Source: Pelomyxa schiedti (lineage: Eukaryota; Evosea; Pelobiontida; Pelomyxidae). Taken from it: a DNA stretch of 64,000 nt. Below are positions 36,942-49,781 of the stretch, piece by piece (positions within the stretch are counted from its first letter, which is position 1; each line of letters begins with the position of its first letter). The stretch is from positions 1 through 64,000 of the forward strand of contig JAHLWZ010000843.1 in assembly GCA_020536535.1 (NCBI GenBank), read 5' to 3'. The notes beneath the pieces are model-generated. The model made no database searches, was not told the origin of the DNA, and was given only the letters and a program-made list of their open reading frames with translations. Made by a program: the position numbers and the translations under genes.

Positions 36942-37886
36942 ATGACAGAACACAATAAGGCATCCCCTCCTTCACGGAAAGGAGGGGGAAGAAGGAGTAT
37001 ATCGAAGAAACAGAGAAGAGGCAGATGGACCACCAAGGTGGGTTTTATGGCATATATTTATAGGTTTTAAAAGCGCAAGGAAACGTATGCAATTTGGATT
37101 GTGGAAGATTATCTAGAGTACATAAGTAATGGACATAAACTTCTTTTATAAAAAGTCTTGGCATACATGCAGTTGGTTAAGTAGCAACAGTAATCAATGA
37201 AGGCACGTAAAAAGTTAACAGGGGAGGGTGCAGGAAAAATGTGAAACAAAGAAAATATATAAATATATGCGTGTGTTTGAAAAGAGAGTGAGAAGAAAGC
37301 GGGGACGTGCGTTTCTTTTGCCCATTGATTGTTTTGTTGGTCTCTTATCAAGGTGTACATGTACTTCTTTGGTACCCTTCCAAATGATTGAGCGAAAATA
37401 TTAAAAATTGAATGTTCTTACGGCACTTTAGGCAGCATTGAACCTGCTTCATCCAATGCGTAGGCTACATAATGATGAATAAGTGGAAAGAATAAAAATA
37501 ATGTAAACCTTCTGTGAGTAGTTCAAGTGCGTGAGGGTTATGGAACAGTTGATTAGAGTTCAACAAATCACAAAAAGTTGCTGAAGAAGCCTCAAAAAGG
37601 CTTTAGAAGATCACAATTACCCAGAAAAATACCTTGGCCCACATGGATTGCACAGAGAAGACATTGCTATTTCGGAGACTCAGGTTCACTCGCTCAGATT
37701 CAACATCGACACTTACAACAGCAGCTTGGAGTGTTTAGAACAAAACAGAAAGGGGACATAATACCTAAAATAGAGTCCCCTTCCCGGAAGTCGTCAATTG
37801 ATATTGGAGTTGATTCTAGTTTCGATTTCCTATCATCGGGGCTGTCATCTAAGATATGGCACATGCCCTATGACATACTTAAATAA
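36942..37886 (+). CDS. SANT/Myb-like nuclear protein, gene model incomplete
   Basis: Exon 1 encodes a basic start (SRKGGGRRSISKKQRRGRWTTK). Removing a 36-nt intron (GTGGGT ... AAAAG) joins this to RKETYAIWIVEDYLEYISNG, giving RRGRWTTKRKETYAIWIV, which resembles a SANT-like family known to me from stramenopile genomes (basic GRWT motif, a helix, then 'MRISKKF'). The expected 'PMR' segment may correspond to LNLLHPMR at about 37438, but the joining introns could not be settled. The last ORF (37578-37886) is basic and Ser-rich and ends SSKIWHMPYDILK. It overlaps the 3' end of the neighbouring minus gene. Function in chromatin or DNA binding is inferred only from the SANT likeness. Confidence 0.4.
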
Positions 37887-38572
37887 ACATGGAGTGTGAG
37901 GAAAAGTGAAAGATACTTTGACACCCAAGTCACAAAGAAGTGGGAGAGCCCGAGCAGACACCCTCAATTCTGCCGAAATGGACACTACTGCGTGTCGCAA
38001 TCTGACAAGAAGACCGTAGGCTCTCTTGGATTCCACGACAGCTTCCACAACACACTCCCCTACGACTTGCTTCAATTCCTTTTTGTTGGTTTGTGGTTTG
38101 GAAAAAAACAGAGTAGGAATAGAAGGAAAAACCGTGAATGCCAAGTTTCTCCAGTACACTTCGTCATGCTGCCTGGTCACTGGAGTGCTAATAGCACGTA
38201 CCTGAGGTCCTGCAAACGAGCACAAAGATGGCATAGTAACGAAGCCACACGCCTCGCTATCGCCTGGTAAAATGAATAAAACAAATAGAGGAAAGGCAGT
38301 CAGCGTTAAGTAAAGCGTGTTTGATTTGGAAAAAAACCAACCAAGTGCACGCGAAATAGTGTCCTTCTCGATAGATGCTTTGACGGTCTCTTGCACGTGC
38401 TGACCAACGATATCATGCGAAACGAGAGCGAGTAGCCGTTCTTTCAACGCTGCACCGCAATCACCGTAACACGGAAACCTTACGCGGAGTGTTGATAGCG
38501 GCGCCAAAGATGGACACAAACATACCTTAAAGAACAATCGGGGTCCGATGGTGACACGGTAGATCCCGACAT
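37845..38572 (-). CDS. Unknown protein with several short introns
   Basis: The model starts at the ATG at 38572 (SGSTVSPSDPDCSLR, GC-rich exon) and, through an intron beginning GTATGTTTG, reaches FPCYGDCGAALKERLLALV and DIVGQHVQETVKASIEKD. Further exons include ELKQVVGECVVEAVVESK and RLRHAVVSISAELR. It is helical and Val/Ala/Glu-rich with a small Cys pair. No domain is recognised. The 3' end is approximate and convergent with the SANT-like gene. Confidence 0.4.
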
Positions 38573-38805
38573 GGTACCACAGGACAAGCTCTGAAATGAC
38601 TTCGAATTTCTCTGTTTTCTTCCCAGAACACAAAGATGATGATAATCAACTCATCTCAGCCGAGGACAAAAAGGGCGATTGGCACAACACCTCATAAAAA
38701 TGAGACGGACGAGATAAGATGGGAACCCCGGCCCATCTGTCAAAAAGAAATTACGACCGTAATGAGATCGTAACCATTAATACAAAAAACCCTGTAAAGT
38801 AATAA

Positions 38806-39026
38806 TGGCATCGACAACAGCCGTCACTGCGAGCAACGAAAGAAATCCCGATTTCAACGATCGTCCCGACTTCGTTGCAATGGTCATTCATCGAGGCAAC
38901 CATAAGCGCGAAGTACTGACCAAGCTGCCAGTCGAGATCCAACAAAGAGTGTAAGTGTCTTCCAAATCAACGACTAATCTTTCTTGTTCCGCGTAGTTTG
39001 CTTACAATTAATTAACCATGCGTGAT
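38806..39026 (+). CDS. Short protein with F-box-like motif
   Basis: ATG at 38806 opens a polar head (NERNPDFNDRPDFVAMV) followed by VLTKLPVEIQQRV, which looks like the first helix of an F-box (LPxEixxxV). A 45-nt intron (GTAAGT ... GTAG) would add CLQLINHA and a stop. Alternatively, splicing continues into the open frame that reaches 39321 (FGSLEDLYYCLGCFGEK). As annotated it is only about 57 residues. It is divergent from the unknown minus gene, 233 bases between starts. Confidence 0.35.
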
Positions 39027-39066
39027 CGCGCTAACAAACCACGACAGTGCGCGCGCGAGTATGCAA

Positions 39067-42000
39067 TCACACAGGTATACGTATATAAAGTTCGGTTCTC
39101 TGGAAGACTTGTACTATTGCCTGGGCTGTTTTGGCGAAAAGGCAATGATACCTACGTCTGTGCCCGGCTTCTGGGGGAAATTTGAGTCCCCCTTTGGACT
39201 CTACGCACCCCCTATCGCCTCCCCGCAAGGCCACATTGCCCCTCCATCGTCGCCGGCCGTGGCGCACCCGCCCTGTCAACAGCAGGCAGTGACTTTCAAA
39301 CACGAGCCAATTGATCACTAATTCACTTACCCAAACAGCCACTATCGCCTCACCACTCCAACGAAATGTGGCCAGTGGATAAGAACTATCTTTAATAACA
39401 TTGGCCCCAAATTGGCACAAAGCTTCAGCTCCAACTTTTCCTATCTCCTGTAACGACCAACCACTTGTAATCTGTTTTGTTCTGGTGTATCAGATTGCTG
39501 AGCAAAAATGTACATAGGGATTCTTCCCACTCTTTTTCACATACAAACAATTTGTCATGGCACTCAACAGTGCGTCTAGCTGCCTTTCCCACATAGGCTA
39601 CGCCATTGGTCCATAACAGCACTTGGTGGTGAAGGTGTCCTGGTGGCCAACACCTGCATTCCAACGTCATAGTCCAGGTCTGTGAGAGTTCCAGGTGCAA
39701 TGTCAGAACTGGTACTTAACTGAACTAGGTGCACAAATGCATCTTGCAGCTGATGAAATGGGTTTTTTGTTTGTGTTAGTTAGTTAGGGGTTGGAGGAGT
39801 TAATGGGTACTTGTTGCAAGAGGGTCTGTTTGTATTGATATATTTGGAAGTTGAAAGCCTCTTGCTCTGTGGAAATGGGTGCTGTTTCAGCTGCTAATTG
39901 ACCATGCACCGCCTTTAGAACTGTCTCAAAGGACCCTCCATACAATTCTCTTCTTTGAGGGGATGCCAACGCCGTAACTGCACTTATTCTAGAAAAGTTA
40001 AAACAAAAAAAAAGCCTATCTGAGGTACTTGGTCTTGAGGTTTGGATTGCTCGACATTGCATGGACAAGACCATGATAAACAAGGTCAAGGCTGTTTTCA
40101 ACACAGTTTGCAGCAAGTAGGGTTCCCTATAATAGAATACAGTTGGCAAAGAACCAAGCAAAAAGCACCTACCAGAACGTAAGAAGCATTCCACTGAACT
40201 TTTGGGAATGGTGAGCTATATACCGCACTAACAAGGGTTGTAAGTGCCCTTGAGCGGAGAGAATCGGGATTGCTGGTTAAGAGTTAAAGCAGGTGGAAAA
40301 ACCTTTCAAGCAATACCTGTCACTCCCAAGAATTGTGGTAGGGAAAAACCGCAAAAGACTGCCAATCCCACGAATAGCACTTGATTGTACCTTGGTTGTT
40401 TGTTAGCTTCTTGGTTGAAAAAGGGGCTCTAAACCTTTTCGTGATCAGAGCCTGCAGAAACAAGGCAAGACAGAACTGCCACTAAATCATTTCTGAGCTG
40501 TAAGGACGATAGTGTAGATGGTAACTCATGACTGTTTTTCACTACTATAGCAGAGAGATTTGCCAGAGCCCAACACGCTTTGGTGCGTGTTACAAGAGGT
40601 GACTTAGGTTGTAGGGCAGGAATCAGGAAAGAAATACACGTGTGAACAAAGGACTCGTCCTGAATTAGGTGACTTTTGGTTAGAAGTACAGTTGTCTCAT
40701 ACAAAAATAAGGAACTCCCAGCAACTGCCAACTGTTTTACAAAGATTTGTTTTCACGGAAGCATTTGAGTCTCTTGAAAGCACCAGGCACATATCTTTGA
40801 ATACTTGTTGAGCACTGTTCTGTATTAAAATGATTAAGTGGAGAAGGAGATAGTCAAGTACTGATAGAGTAAAATATCCTGGGGAGGTGATGTGCCCTAA
40901 ACAGGAGATAGAAGTCGATCGCACAACTGGTAATGCATCCATAAAGCAGGCAGTGAAAACGGTGGATGAAAGCCAATACTGAAGGATCTGTGTTTGGACA
41001 CCAGGACTGCTTGTCACGAGAGCCGCAGCTTTAAAGGATTCCTCAACAGTCTTGACCGCAGTTAATCTTACTCCAGGTTCAAGAGAGTTCAATTTCTGTA
41101 CCACTTGAACGCATATCTCTTCAAAATACCTCCTGTGGGGGAATTAGAAGAGAAATATTAACAGCAGCTACCAGAATGTAGAGAAACTGGCATTAGGAAG
41201 AGTGCCAATTACTCTCATAGCCTCCACACAAACAGAAGTATCGGGAGAAGATGCAAGATTCAATAAAGAGGGCAGCAGAGCCACTGGCAGATTAAGTTCA
41301 CAAGGAGACAGCAGGCCTTTTTGTAGACCTTAACTTCGAAAAGAATTGGGGGAACAAACTCTTTTGCGTTTCTGTTGGTTTTGTTGAGTCCTTCCGGGAT
41401 GTTAATACAGCATGAATACAAGACAATGCAGCTTGTGTGAGCGTAACGGAGTTGCTGTATGTTGGAATATGAGGTTGAATGTAAATAGACAGGTTACCTA
41501 CCTGTCTTGTTTAATAGGCACCAAGATGGTAACGAGTTGCTGCAAGAAATTGGAGAGAATTTGATCACCTAGTTTCTCATAGGGTGTACAAGAAGCTAAT
41601 GCAGATGCACACTAAGTTGTGTCAAGCAGGGAACAAGGTACTTGACAAGAAAAGAAGTACCTTTAATAAGCTGCAAAGAACTATTGGCTGCGGTTCATGT
41701 GCAAGGATCCAAAACAAAATGGTATGCAGGGAATGTATATTTGCACTAAGGTTCTGGGAAAACGGAGTGAAGGATGCCCTTTGCCTGTAAATTTTGTCTC
41801 TCCTTAAGAACTGGTAAAATGAAAAATATAATACACACGTATTTACAGGGCTAGTAATGGCAACCATGAATGGCTTCATACTAGTAATAATTGTAGAAAG
41901 AGCTGATGCCGCGGAAATCCGGACCTTCCCTTGAAACATACGGAAACAAGGGATATGAATAAAAAAATTTATGTTCATTAGATTGAGATAAGGTCTGAAA

Positions 42001-43505
42001 GCGTGTAGAAGAGAAGTACCTTTCCACAAGGGTCACAGGCAAGGCTGTGGTACATCCCATTACCTTTATTGCCGGGCAGGGAAAGAGGAAGGGAACAAGT
42101 TGGAAGGAAGGTGGTCCAGTAGGCGTAAAATATATTGGGAGTAGTGGTGGCCACAGCTTCAATGCAACGAAGTGCATTACATCGGATTTCCCATGCTCCG
42201 TACCTAAACCAGTAAGATTTGGCTGGATTCTCATGCGGGGAGTACATATCACATTCACCAAATTCTTCAATGCCAGGATTAGGGTTCCATAGTTCATCTA
42301 ATTAAAAGATTACTCTTTCTAAAGGGATTAGGGAACAACTGCAGGAGTCTGTAGCAAGAGTATCAAGTGTTCCTATGAACAGAAGACTCTAAGAAGCCAT
42401 TATCAGGGGTGTTACTAAAAGTGTTTTCGAAATTGGAAAAATGAGAATGGACCTTTAATGTTTGCAGCAATACTTGTGCATCACTCCTATGAGCTGATTT
42501 CAATTCCATAATAATCGTTTTCAATAAAATTAAGAGTGCCGAGAAGGTCTAGAATGCTTAAGAGAAATGGGTGAGACTGGAATACAGACCGCACAGTGCC
42601 AAGGATGGGAAAAAATGGAAGTACTCCAAGAAACAAATTGTTTGAAAGCCATTGGGTAGATAGAGTCCACCAGGAACTTTGATGAAGACGGTGTTTTAAC
42701 TACAAGTTCTGGAAGAATTTGCAAAGCATAGACGGACACTGATGTGATATCTTCATTGTGCATGTGGGGCCTGAGGGTTTTAAAAAACACTGAAACCTAA
42801 AGAAGGCATGAATATGGGAATGTGATTAATTGTGGCTTCTACAATGTGGTCTGCCAACTGGCCATCTATTGCATGAACTAGTTTTGTGAGTGCGGCATAA
42901 ACTATCTCTGCACATGGGTACTCCTGTACCACATGGTTGATCCAAGGAAAAACGCCAGTTAAGTGAGTAGAATTTAACACAATCTACAGATAGGAGTAAG
43001 AGGACAAGACTGGCATTTTTCACATACTGGATGGAGTTTGAGGATAGTGTGTAAAAGACTGCACACAGTAATGCACAAAGAAGAATCGCTGAGGGGCACA
43101 TGCTCCACAACACCAACAAGAAACCGCGTTATATCCTGCCATAACGTGAATTCAGTACAACGAATTAAGTTGAATACCTCTGCTCCTAGACCATTCAAGG
43201 GGTACACCGTCTCACTCAAAATAGAAAGTAATCCAGCCACTTCCGCACTTCCATCCCTAAAAAACATTATAAATACACCCTCAAAGGCAAAATAAAAAAC
43301 AAAAAAAAAAAAAAACAAAACAAAACAAAAAAAAAAGCCCTCACTCAATGTGTTGCGCCAATTGATCCACCACAAGTCTCCATTCCCGCACGCTGTTGCA
43401 TCCTTCTGAACACACAACAGATCTGCGTCCTGGTGGCGCGCCTTCTCTGCCTCTGATGGGCCGCATCAGAAATGTCAGAAAAGCAAGTTGATCCTCACTG
43501 AACAT
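39067..43505 (-). CDS. HEATR6: HEAT-repeat protein HEATR6 homologue
   Basis: A large HEAT-repeat protein cut by many short introns. The stretch KVQSSAIRGIGSLLRF, CWALANLSAIV, and KVRISAVTALASPQRRELYG with a following YKQTLLQQLQDAFVHL match human HEATR6 blocks in the same order, down to the regularly spaced Ala/Arg/Leu helices. The N-terminus (ATG at 43505: FSEDQLAFLTFLMRPIRG) and the RTKACWALANL block also fit HEAT pairs. The C-terminal end is uncertain: EIGKVGAEALCQFGANVIK runs on to about 39313, after which the frame to 39067 is GC-rich and may be partly intronic. HEATR6 is poorly characterised; a scaffold role is inferred. It is head to head with the VIT-vWA gene (84 bases). Confidence 0.75.
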
Positions 43506-43589
43506 CTCTCTTTCGGGGGACACCCGAAATTCATAGTAACAGAAATCCCCCCTACGGCAAGCCAACCGACGTCAAGCGCAGCTTCAACC
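43506..43589. promoter_or_regulatory. 84-bp head-to-head intergenic space
   Basis: Between the HEATR6 and VIT-vWA start codons. Probably bidirectional; no motif is identified. Confidence 0.4.
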
Positions 43590-46500
43590 ATGGACGAGCT
43601 GGACATGCTGCTGGCCGAATTGGATGCAACTGCACGCGGCTCGGGAGCGAGGGTGGTGCCCTTCCAGGCCGCCGAGTACGTTGCCGGCGAAGAAGGGCTC
43701 CCGCGCAGCAGGCAAGTTGTCTACGAATCCGCCCTAAGGAGCTCCCTCGAGTGCGAACCCCTCGCGGTACCCCGGCGCGCCAAGTTGGTGCACGAAGGGG
43801 CTTGCGCCACTCAGGAGGATCTCGACCAGTGTGCGCAATTGGGCCAGTTGGACGTACCTTGCGACCAGCCTCGTCCTCAGCCTCAGCCTCAGCCTGAGTC
43901 TCAGTCTCTGACCCAGGATGGAGGGGAAGATAAAGAGATTTGCAATTTGGTATTGAGAATCAGGGCCCCATCTGCTGGCGGGGATCACCTGGAATCAAAA
44001 GAACGTGATAGTTCCTCTGGTTTTGATTCTGATCTGGATTCTGATAGCGTGGAATTACCACCAGATGGGGTGGAGGTGAATATCTGTGTGAGAGGATTTT
44101 TGGTTGAGACATCAGTGGTGTCTAGATTCCAAAATTCTACTGACAATGATTATTTGGATGCAGAGTTAGTGTTTCCTCTTCCAGAAGGTTTGTAAACTCC
44201 TTTTCTTTTTCTAAAAAATATCTATGAAATAAATCGAAGAGACCTGAAAATTTTCTCTCTAGGAGCCACTATTTGTGGGTATGGATTTGATGTGAATGGA
44301 ACTTTAGTGGATGCAGTCATTGTTGAGAAAGACAAGGGAAGAACAGTGTATGAACAAGAACTCAGAGAAAATCCTCAGGAAGGGGCTTCACTTGTGGAAA
44401 ACGTAGTGGGTAATGTATTTAGGACGAGGTAAGTGGTTTTACAGCTTGGTGTGATACTAAATTTCTCACAAGGATATCTTCCATTCCTAAGCACGGGTTT
44501 AGAGTTATAAAGGCCGGTTATAGTCCCCTTAATTATCAACTCTGCTCAGTCTTGCCTTATAGGTCGTCTTTGCCTCTGAACTGGAGAGAATAGGTCAAAA
44601 TATGAAATATTGCCTTCCATTAACAGTCTCTGCACTTCTGAGACTCTTTAAGCTTGATGTATGTGCACAATCACATAGTAACACAAAATAAACGGAACTA
44701 TTGAACTTAAGGTAACAGTTGAGTTTGAGAGAGAACTTTATGGATATCCACAACTTAGCAATGAAATGAAAGTTATGTCGGCCCCAGCAACTTTTTCTGC
44801 TTCACAAATAGGTGCGACAAAGGAGCCAACAAAAATACTCAAATAATGTTAAAGGGAACCTTTCTTCTTATGCACTCCATGTTGTAAGGCAGTCTGTTAT
44901 CCCATCTGGGATATCTTTTACGTTACCTATTAGTGCAGTCCCTCTTCCATCAATTCTTTTAGAAACTGATGAGAAACTCTCCTATTTTTGTATCAGAGAT
45001 AAAGGAATCCCTTCCAATCGTGCACATTCCAAAGTAGCTTCATTTCACTTGGCCACACTAAGCTATGTTCACAGACAAAACGAATAGGCGTATTTTGGGA
45101 CACTTCTGCAAGTGCAAAAAATTCTGCAGCAACGGACAAGTGAGAAAGCAATTTTTTTTGTCCCTTTCTCTACAGGTGTGCCAACACGTTCTTTAGTTTC
45201 TGTGAGGTAGTGTATAGAATCTGTGTCCAATTCGAACCTGAAGAAATAGCACTGTATTACTTTGCTTCATCTATTTCAGAAGTTAAAATATTCACAGTGT
45301 GCTTCTTTTCAAAAAAAAAAAAAAATGGCCAAATCACCCACAGGCACCAATGCCACTGATAGTAGAACTTCAATATGCGGAATATACAGGCGGAACCAAT
45401 TTGAGTTGTTTGTCATCAATTAAGGAGAGACTGTGTGATTTCTATCTGCTTTTCTCTGATGGCCTCTGTACATGGGGAGATCCTGTATTAAATTTAGTAA
45501 CCTACCTCTCTTTGATGCAAGATTAGAACCCCACAGTGAAACTTCCCAAGCCAGTACATACCTTTTGTAATGGAGATGGCCCAACAAATTTCCCTCTTCT
45601 AAAACTCATTGCCAAAACTACTGGTGGAACATTCTTTAATCTGAAAACGACTCCCACCCAGTAATGTTTTCATACATTGGTCCTTTAGGCTTACTCCCTC
45701 TTCCAAGGTCTATAGTTGATTCCCTTTCTCACGAGCCTCTGATGGTTCTCAGCTGGTCACTCCAAATTGGCAGGGTGAAAGTTGAAACCAACAGGGATAT
45801 CTATCCATTATGCCCATTTCCCATTTACGGCATGTTTGAGATACATGGAAAACTGGCAGATCATTCCTGCCCAAGTTAGCTTTGTTATTTATGATGACTA
45901 TGACTGACATTTTATTTAGCCACACTGGTTTTAAAGTTGGGCCATCTAACCAGTGGCCCCATAATTCAAAGAGAATATCGATTAGTACCGTCTCCAACAT
46001 ATTCTGGACTAAGTACCATGTAATCCATCATATAATGGAACTAAAGTGAATTAAGTTGCACGGCAATGGGCTATTAAAAAAGTTGATAGTTTACTTCTGG
46101 AATCACACAGTTCTCCAGTGCGCGACTTAGTACTGTCTTTGGGAAGGCAATACCAGTTAGTATACATTTATAAATTACGGCTGCGTAATCATACAACTCA
46201 GTTTTGTTACACCAAACTCTTCCCTCCTTGTACTGAGTACCTTAGACCAAGTACCTTAATCATTTTCTTTTTCATCGATACCAAACAATGACTAGTTCTT
46301 GAAACACCAAGTTGAGCCACCCCCTTGTCTCCCTGAAGTTTTACAGCAGTACTTGCTGAAGATTGACGGAAGAAAAGTACCATTTTCCACATTAATTATG
46401 GCAGTAACTATAGGATTAGAGATTGGACCAGAAAAAACGTGAACAGAAGGCCGTATACATGAAGTCTTTATGGCACCAACAATGCTCACTAAGATCCAAA

Positions 46501-49500
46501 CACTACGATGGTACCAAAGAGGTTATTTCTTTCTTTTTCAGCCAAAAATAACACTAGTAGCAACCTCTCTTATGCCATTTTGCTGATCTGACGAAGCACG
46601 TGGATGTTTGGGGAGATCCAACTGTGGACTTCATTCCAGTTTCTCTTTCCCTCGAAATAGTTTCCTTATCCTTAAAATTTAAAGGAACCCATTGTGGAAG
46701 AAGCGGAAATAATTCCTGAAGTTGAAATCAAAACTTGTATCGAAAAGTGCAGTGATTTTAAGGAATTTGTATTGTCCAGATATATGAGCCAATTTCCAGA
46801 GATGCAACCCAACTCTAGTCAGGTCTGCAAACTGCTGAATGATCTTTATGAAGGTAATCACATACCTTTTTTTTTCCCTTCTAATGCAAGAAGGGAGGTT
46901 AAATCCATCTCTGGAAGAGCAAATGTTGAAAGAACATGGTAGTAACTATGCAGCATGGATAGATTTTTCACACTTCTGGGATCTTTATGTGTGGTGCAGC
47001 GACAATTGCTCCAATAAAGAGGTTCTCTCTCGTGTTGAGCTACTCAAGTATGATTGTAACTGTGCCGATGCTTTGTGCTGCAGAGACTCTTGCCGCTCCC
47101 TTTACCTATCCGAGGCAATGAGTATGCTGTGCCCTCTTCATGAAATCCGCCCAGCTAGAGAGTTTAGTTTTTTGTCCGCAAGACATAGCCGTGCTGTATT
47201 AGGAGTGAAAAAACACATTGTCTGTGCAGCCCTCGACAATGCATGGAACAACAGCCCTCAGAATGTCTTATCAGCACGTTGTGAATGTGACCCAAGTCTT
47301 GAACAGGAACTATGCAAACCTAGCGATTCACTTACCGTTTTTCTTGAGCCTCCAAGAACTTGCATCACATTTGAGCTTGAAGACATTCGCGAGGTCACCG
47401 TTTCCAAGATTAAGGAGTTGCTTGAAGTTGAAGGGTTCCCAATAAAAGACCAACTTATTTCTTGGAATGGTACCCCCCTTGCAGACAGCAAGTATCTTCC
47501 TCTTCGTTCTTTTTCCCTCTAAAGAGGAAAAGATTTATTTTTGAATACAACTTTTCTCAAGGCTGCCCCCTTCAACTAACAATGAAAAAATCCCACATGC
47601 CGTTGGCTGTCTTCCAAGATTCCCCTAAAATCCCCCTTTCCTGTGAGAGAGCTCTGTTTTCCATGCTATCCATTCCTCCACCAAGTAATATCAAGATTTT
47701 TCGGGTTGGAAATGCCCTTATAAAGGTATCACTTCTTTCAGAGACACTCCCCAAGGAAACTTGTCTAAAAACCATTAATTTTCTATCTACAGAGTTATAT
47801 ACGTGGTGAACATCAAACCCCTTACGAATCACGGTTTTTTGAAGTTCTCTTCCAGGTTAATTGTCTGCCCGCTGCATATAACTGTTTCAAGTAAATCACT
47901 TGCATTAAAGATACCACCAGAATTTCCAGAAAAACCGCCCCTAATGAAGATGTGTACACCTGTAATACACCCTGACATAACACCTAATGGTGAAATCGGG
48001 GGAGACGTTTCCCAACTCTGTTTACATAATTGGAATCCATCTATTACTTGTATATCAGAAAACCTGCTCAAAAATTCTTGCATTAATCAAGGTGGTAGTT
48101 GTAAATATTCTCAGCACTCTCAGTTCGATGCTTTCTCAGGACCTTTCACCTGAGATTAGAGACAAAGCTTATATACACTGTCTAGAATTCGCCTTGACTG
48201 AAATTCCTCAACTTCAAGACATTGCACAATACACAGGAAGTACTGAGTTCTCCTCTTTTAATTAATTAACAGCTTATGACTTCTTCACAGACTCGTTCAA
48301 GCAACTACGAACAGTAGTATCTTCATCAGAGATCGATCCTGCATTGAAGTCACATTATCGCAGCTCCGAGTCCCGACAAACTGTGGAATACACTTACCAA
48401 GTACTTCCTCGTTGGATTTTTTTTCCCGATTCTAAAATTCAAACAGACTTGCCACTCCACTGTCACCGATCCTGTCCAAATTCTACAACTAGCACTTCTT
48501 GTTGAGAGATTTCCCGATTTTGCCGTCAAGTATGATTTCTGTTGGGTAATAATCAACCATTCTCACCTGGTGCAACAAAAACACAGAGTGATTAGCAACA
48601 TCGCGGAACTGGAGCTTGACAATGCCCAGAATATTAGAGTGGCTGCAGCTTTTGCTGAGAAATTAACTCGATTCAAGTACTTTCCCTTATTTCCGGGGCT
48701 TTCCCACTTTTCGGTAAACCTACAATTAGGACTGCAGCTGACCTGTATGAAAGGGTGTTACAATTACGACCTGAAGAACCTCAGTCCTATCGGGACCTAG
48801 CCCTGTGCCTAGTTCAAGTAAACGAATCAGGAGGTACGCCAACTCCTCTCACAGAAATGATTCTAAGCAAGACCAAGAGAATTTGCAACGTGCATTGACT
48901 TTGTTGAACCGGGTTGTGGAAGGAGGTATACCGTGTACAACGAATATGTCCTTCCATTCAAAATGAACAGAATGGGATAGAAGATTTCAGCAGGTCGAAT
49001 TAACAGCTGTGAATGTAAACTCCAGTCCCTCTAATTTTTTTTTTACCTGGAAAAATAGGATATGTACTTTATATGGAAGATTGTACAAGAGCTTGGTCTC
49101 TGTTCTGAAGTAAAACTCCCAATTTCCCCTACGTTTCTAGAGTGCAATCTTGATTTGGATATCAGGGTAGTTCTTACATGGTAGAGTTAATATTCCTTCT
49201 CTACAGTTTTCTTATGCTTTTTTAAATGCAGGAATAATTCCGCAGACGTGGTATACAACCTAATGCCTTGTATCAGAGTCAACTGACTAATAACCAGGAT
49301 TTGGTTGTTGTTGAACCAACGGGAGAGGAATGTTCTCCATTCCACAATCATACGAAGATAGGAGGTGAGTGAGCAATATTGCTATCAACAAAGCCAACAA
49401 AATAACCAAGGGGTTCTGAGTGAGGATTTCACAGAAGGCTTTGGCCCTGTCGTTTATTCGATATCTGATGCAGTGGAAGGCCAGTACGATTTCTATGCTT

Positions 49501-49704
49501 CAGTTTTTCATCCTGGAACATCATTGTACGTCCGCTCTCCTCTACAACAGCCTTAACATTACTTACAGGAACAAAGAGACTGTGTGTATTTCACACATCT
49601 ACACGAATTTTGGCAGGGTGCTGGCCCAGCAATCATCTGTCAATATTGTTATTTTGCCTAATCCCAAGGAGAGGCAACTTTTGGCCTCTGTGTATGTTGG
49701 TTGA
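43590..49704 (+). CDS. VIT-vWA protein with ubiquitin-like, E2-like, TPR and DUF2135 regions
   Basis: After an acidic, low-complexity head comes a VIT domain ([27 protein letters not shown]) and a vWA domain with an intact MIDAS start FWDTSASA (DxSxS), [10 protein letters not shown] and [12 protein letters not shown], then the family's [14 protein letters not shown] and [15 protein letters not shown] Cys-rich segment follows ([15 protein letters not shown]). Next is a ubiquitin-like fold ([18 protein letters not shown] ... [11 protein letters not shown], then [18 protein letters not shown]) and an E2/UBC fold ([53 protein letters not shown] with a candidate active Cys). The end is typical of bacterial-type VIT-vWA proteins: [32 protein letters not shown], then DUF2135 ([20 protein letters not shown]). 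All exons are plus strand; splitting into two genes near 46.6 kb is the main alternative. Confidence 0.7.
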
Positions 49705-49781
49705 TAAAAATGGTTCAATGTAATTCTGAATAATTTACGTTTTGGCTTTTTTCTTTTATTTCACTGTTTGGTGGTCAATTG

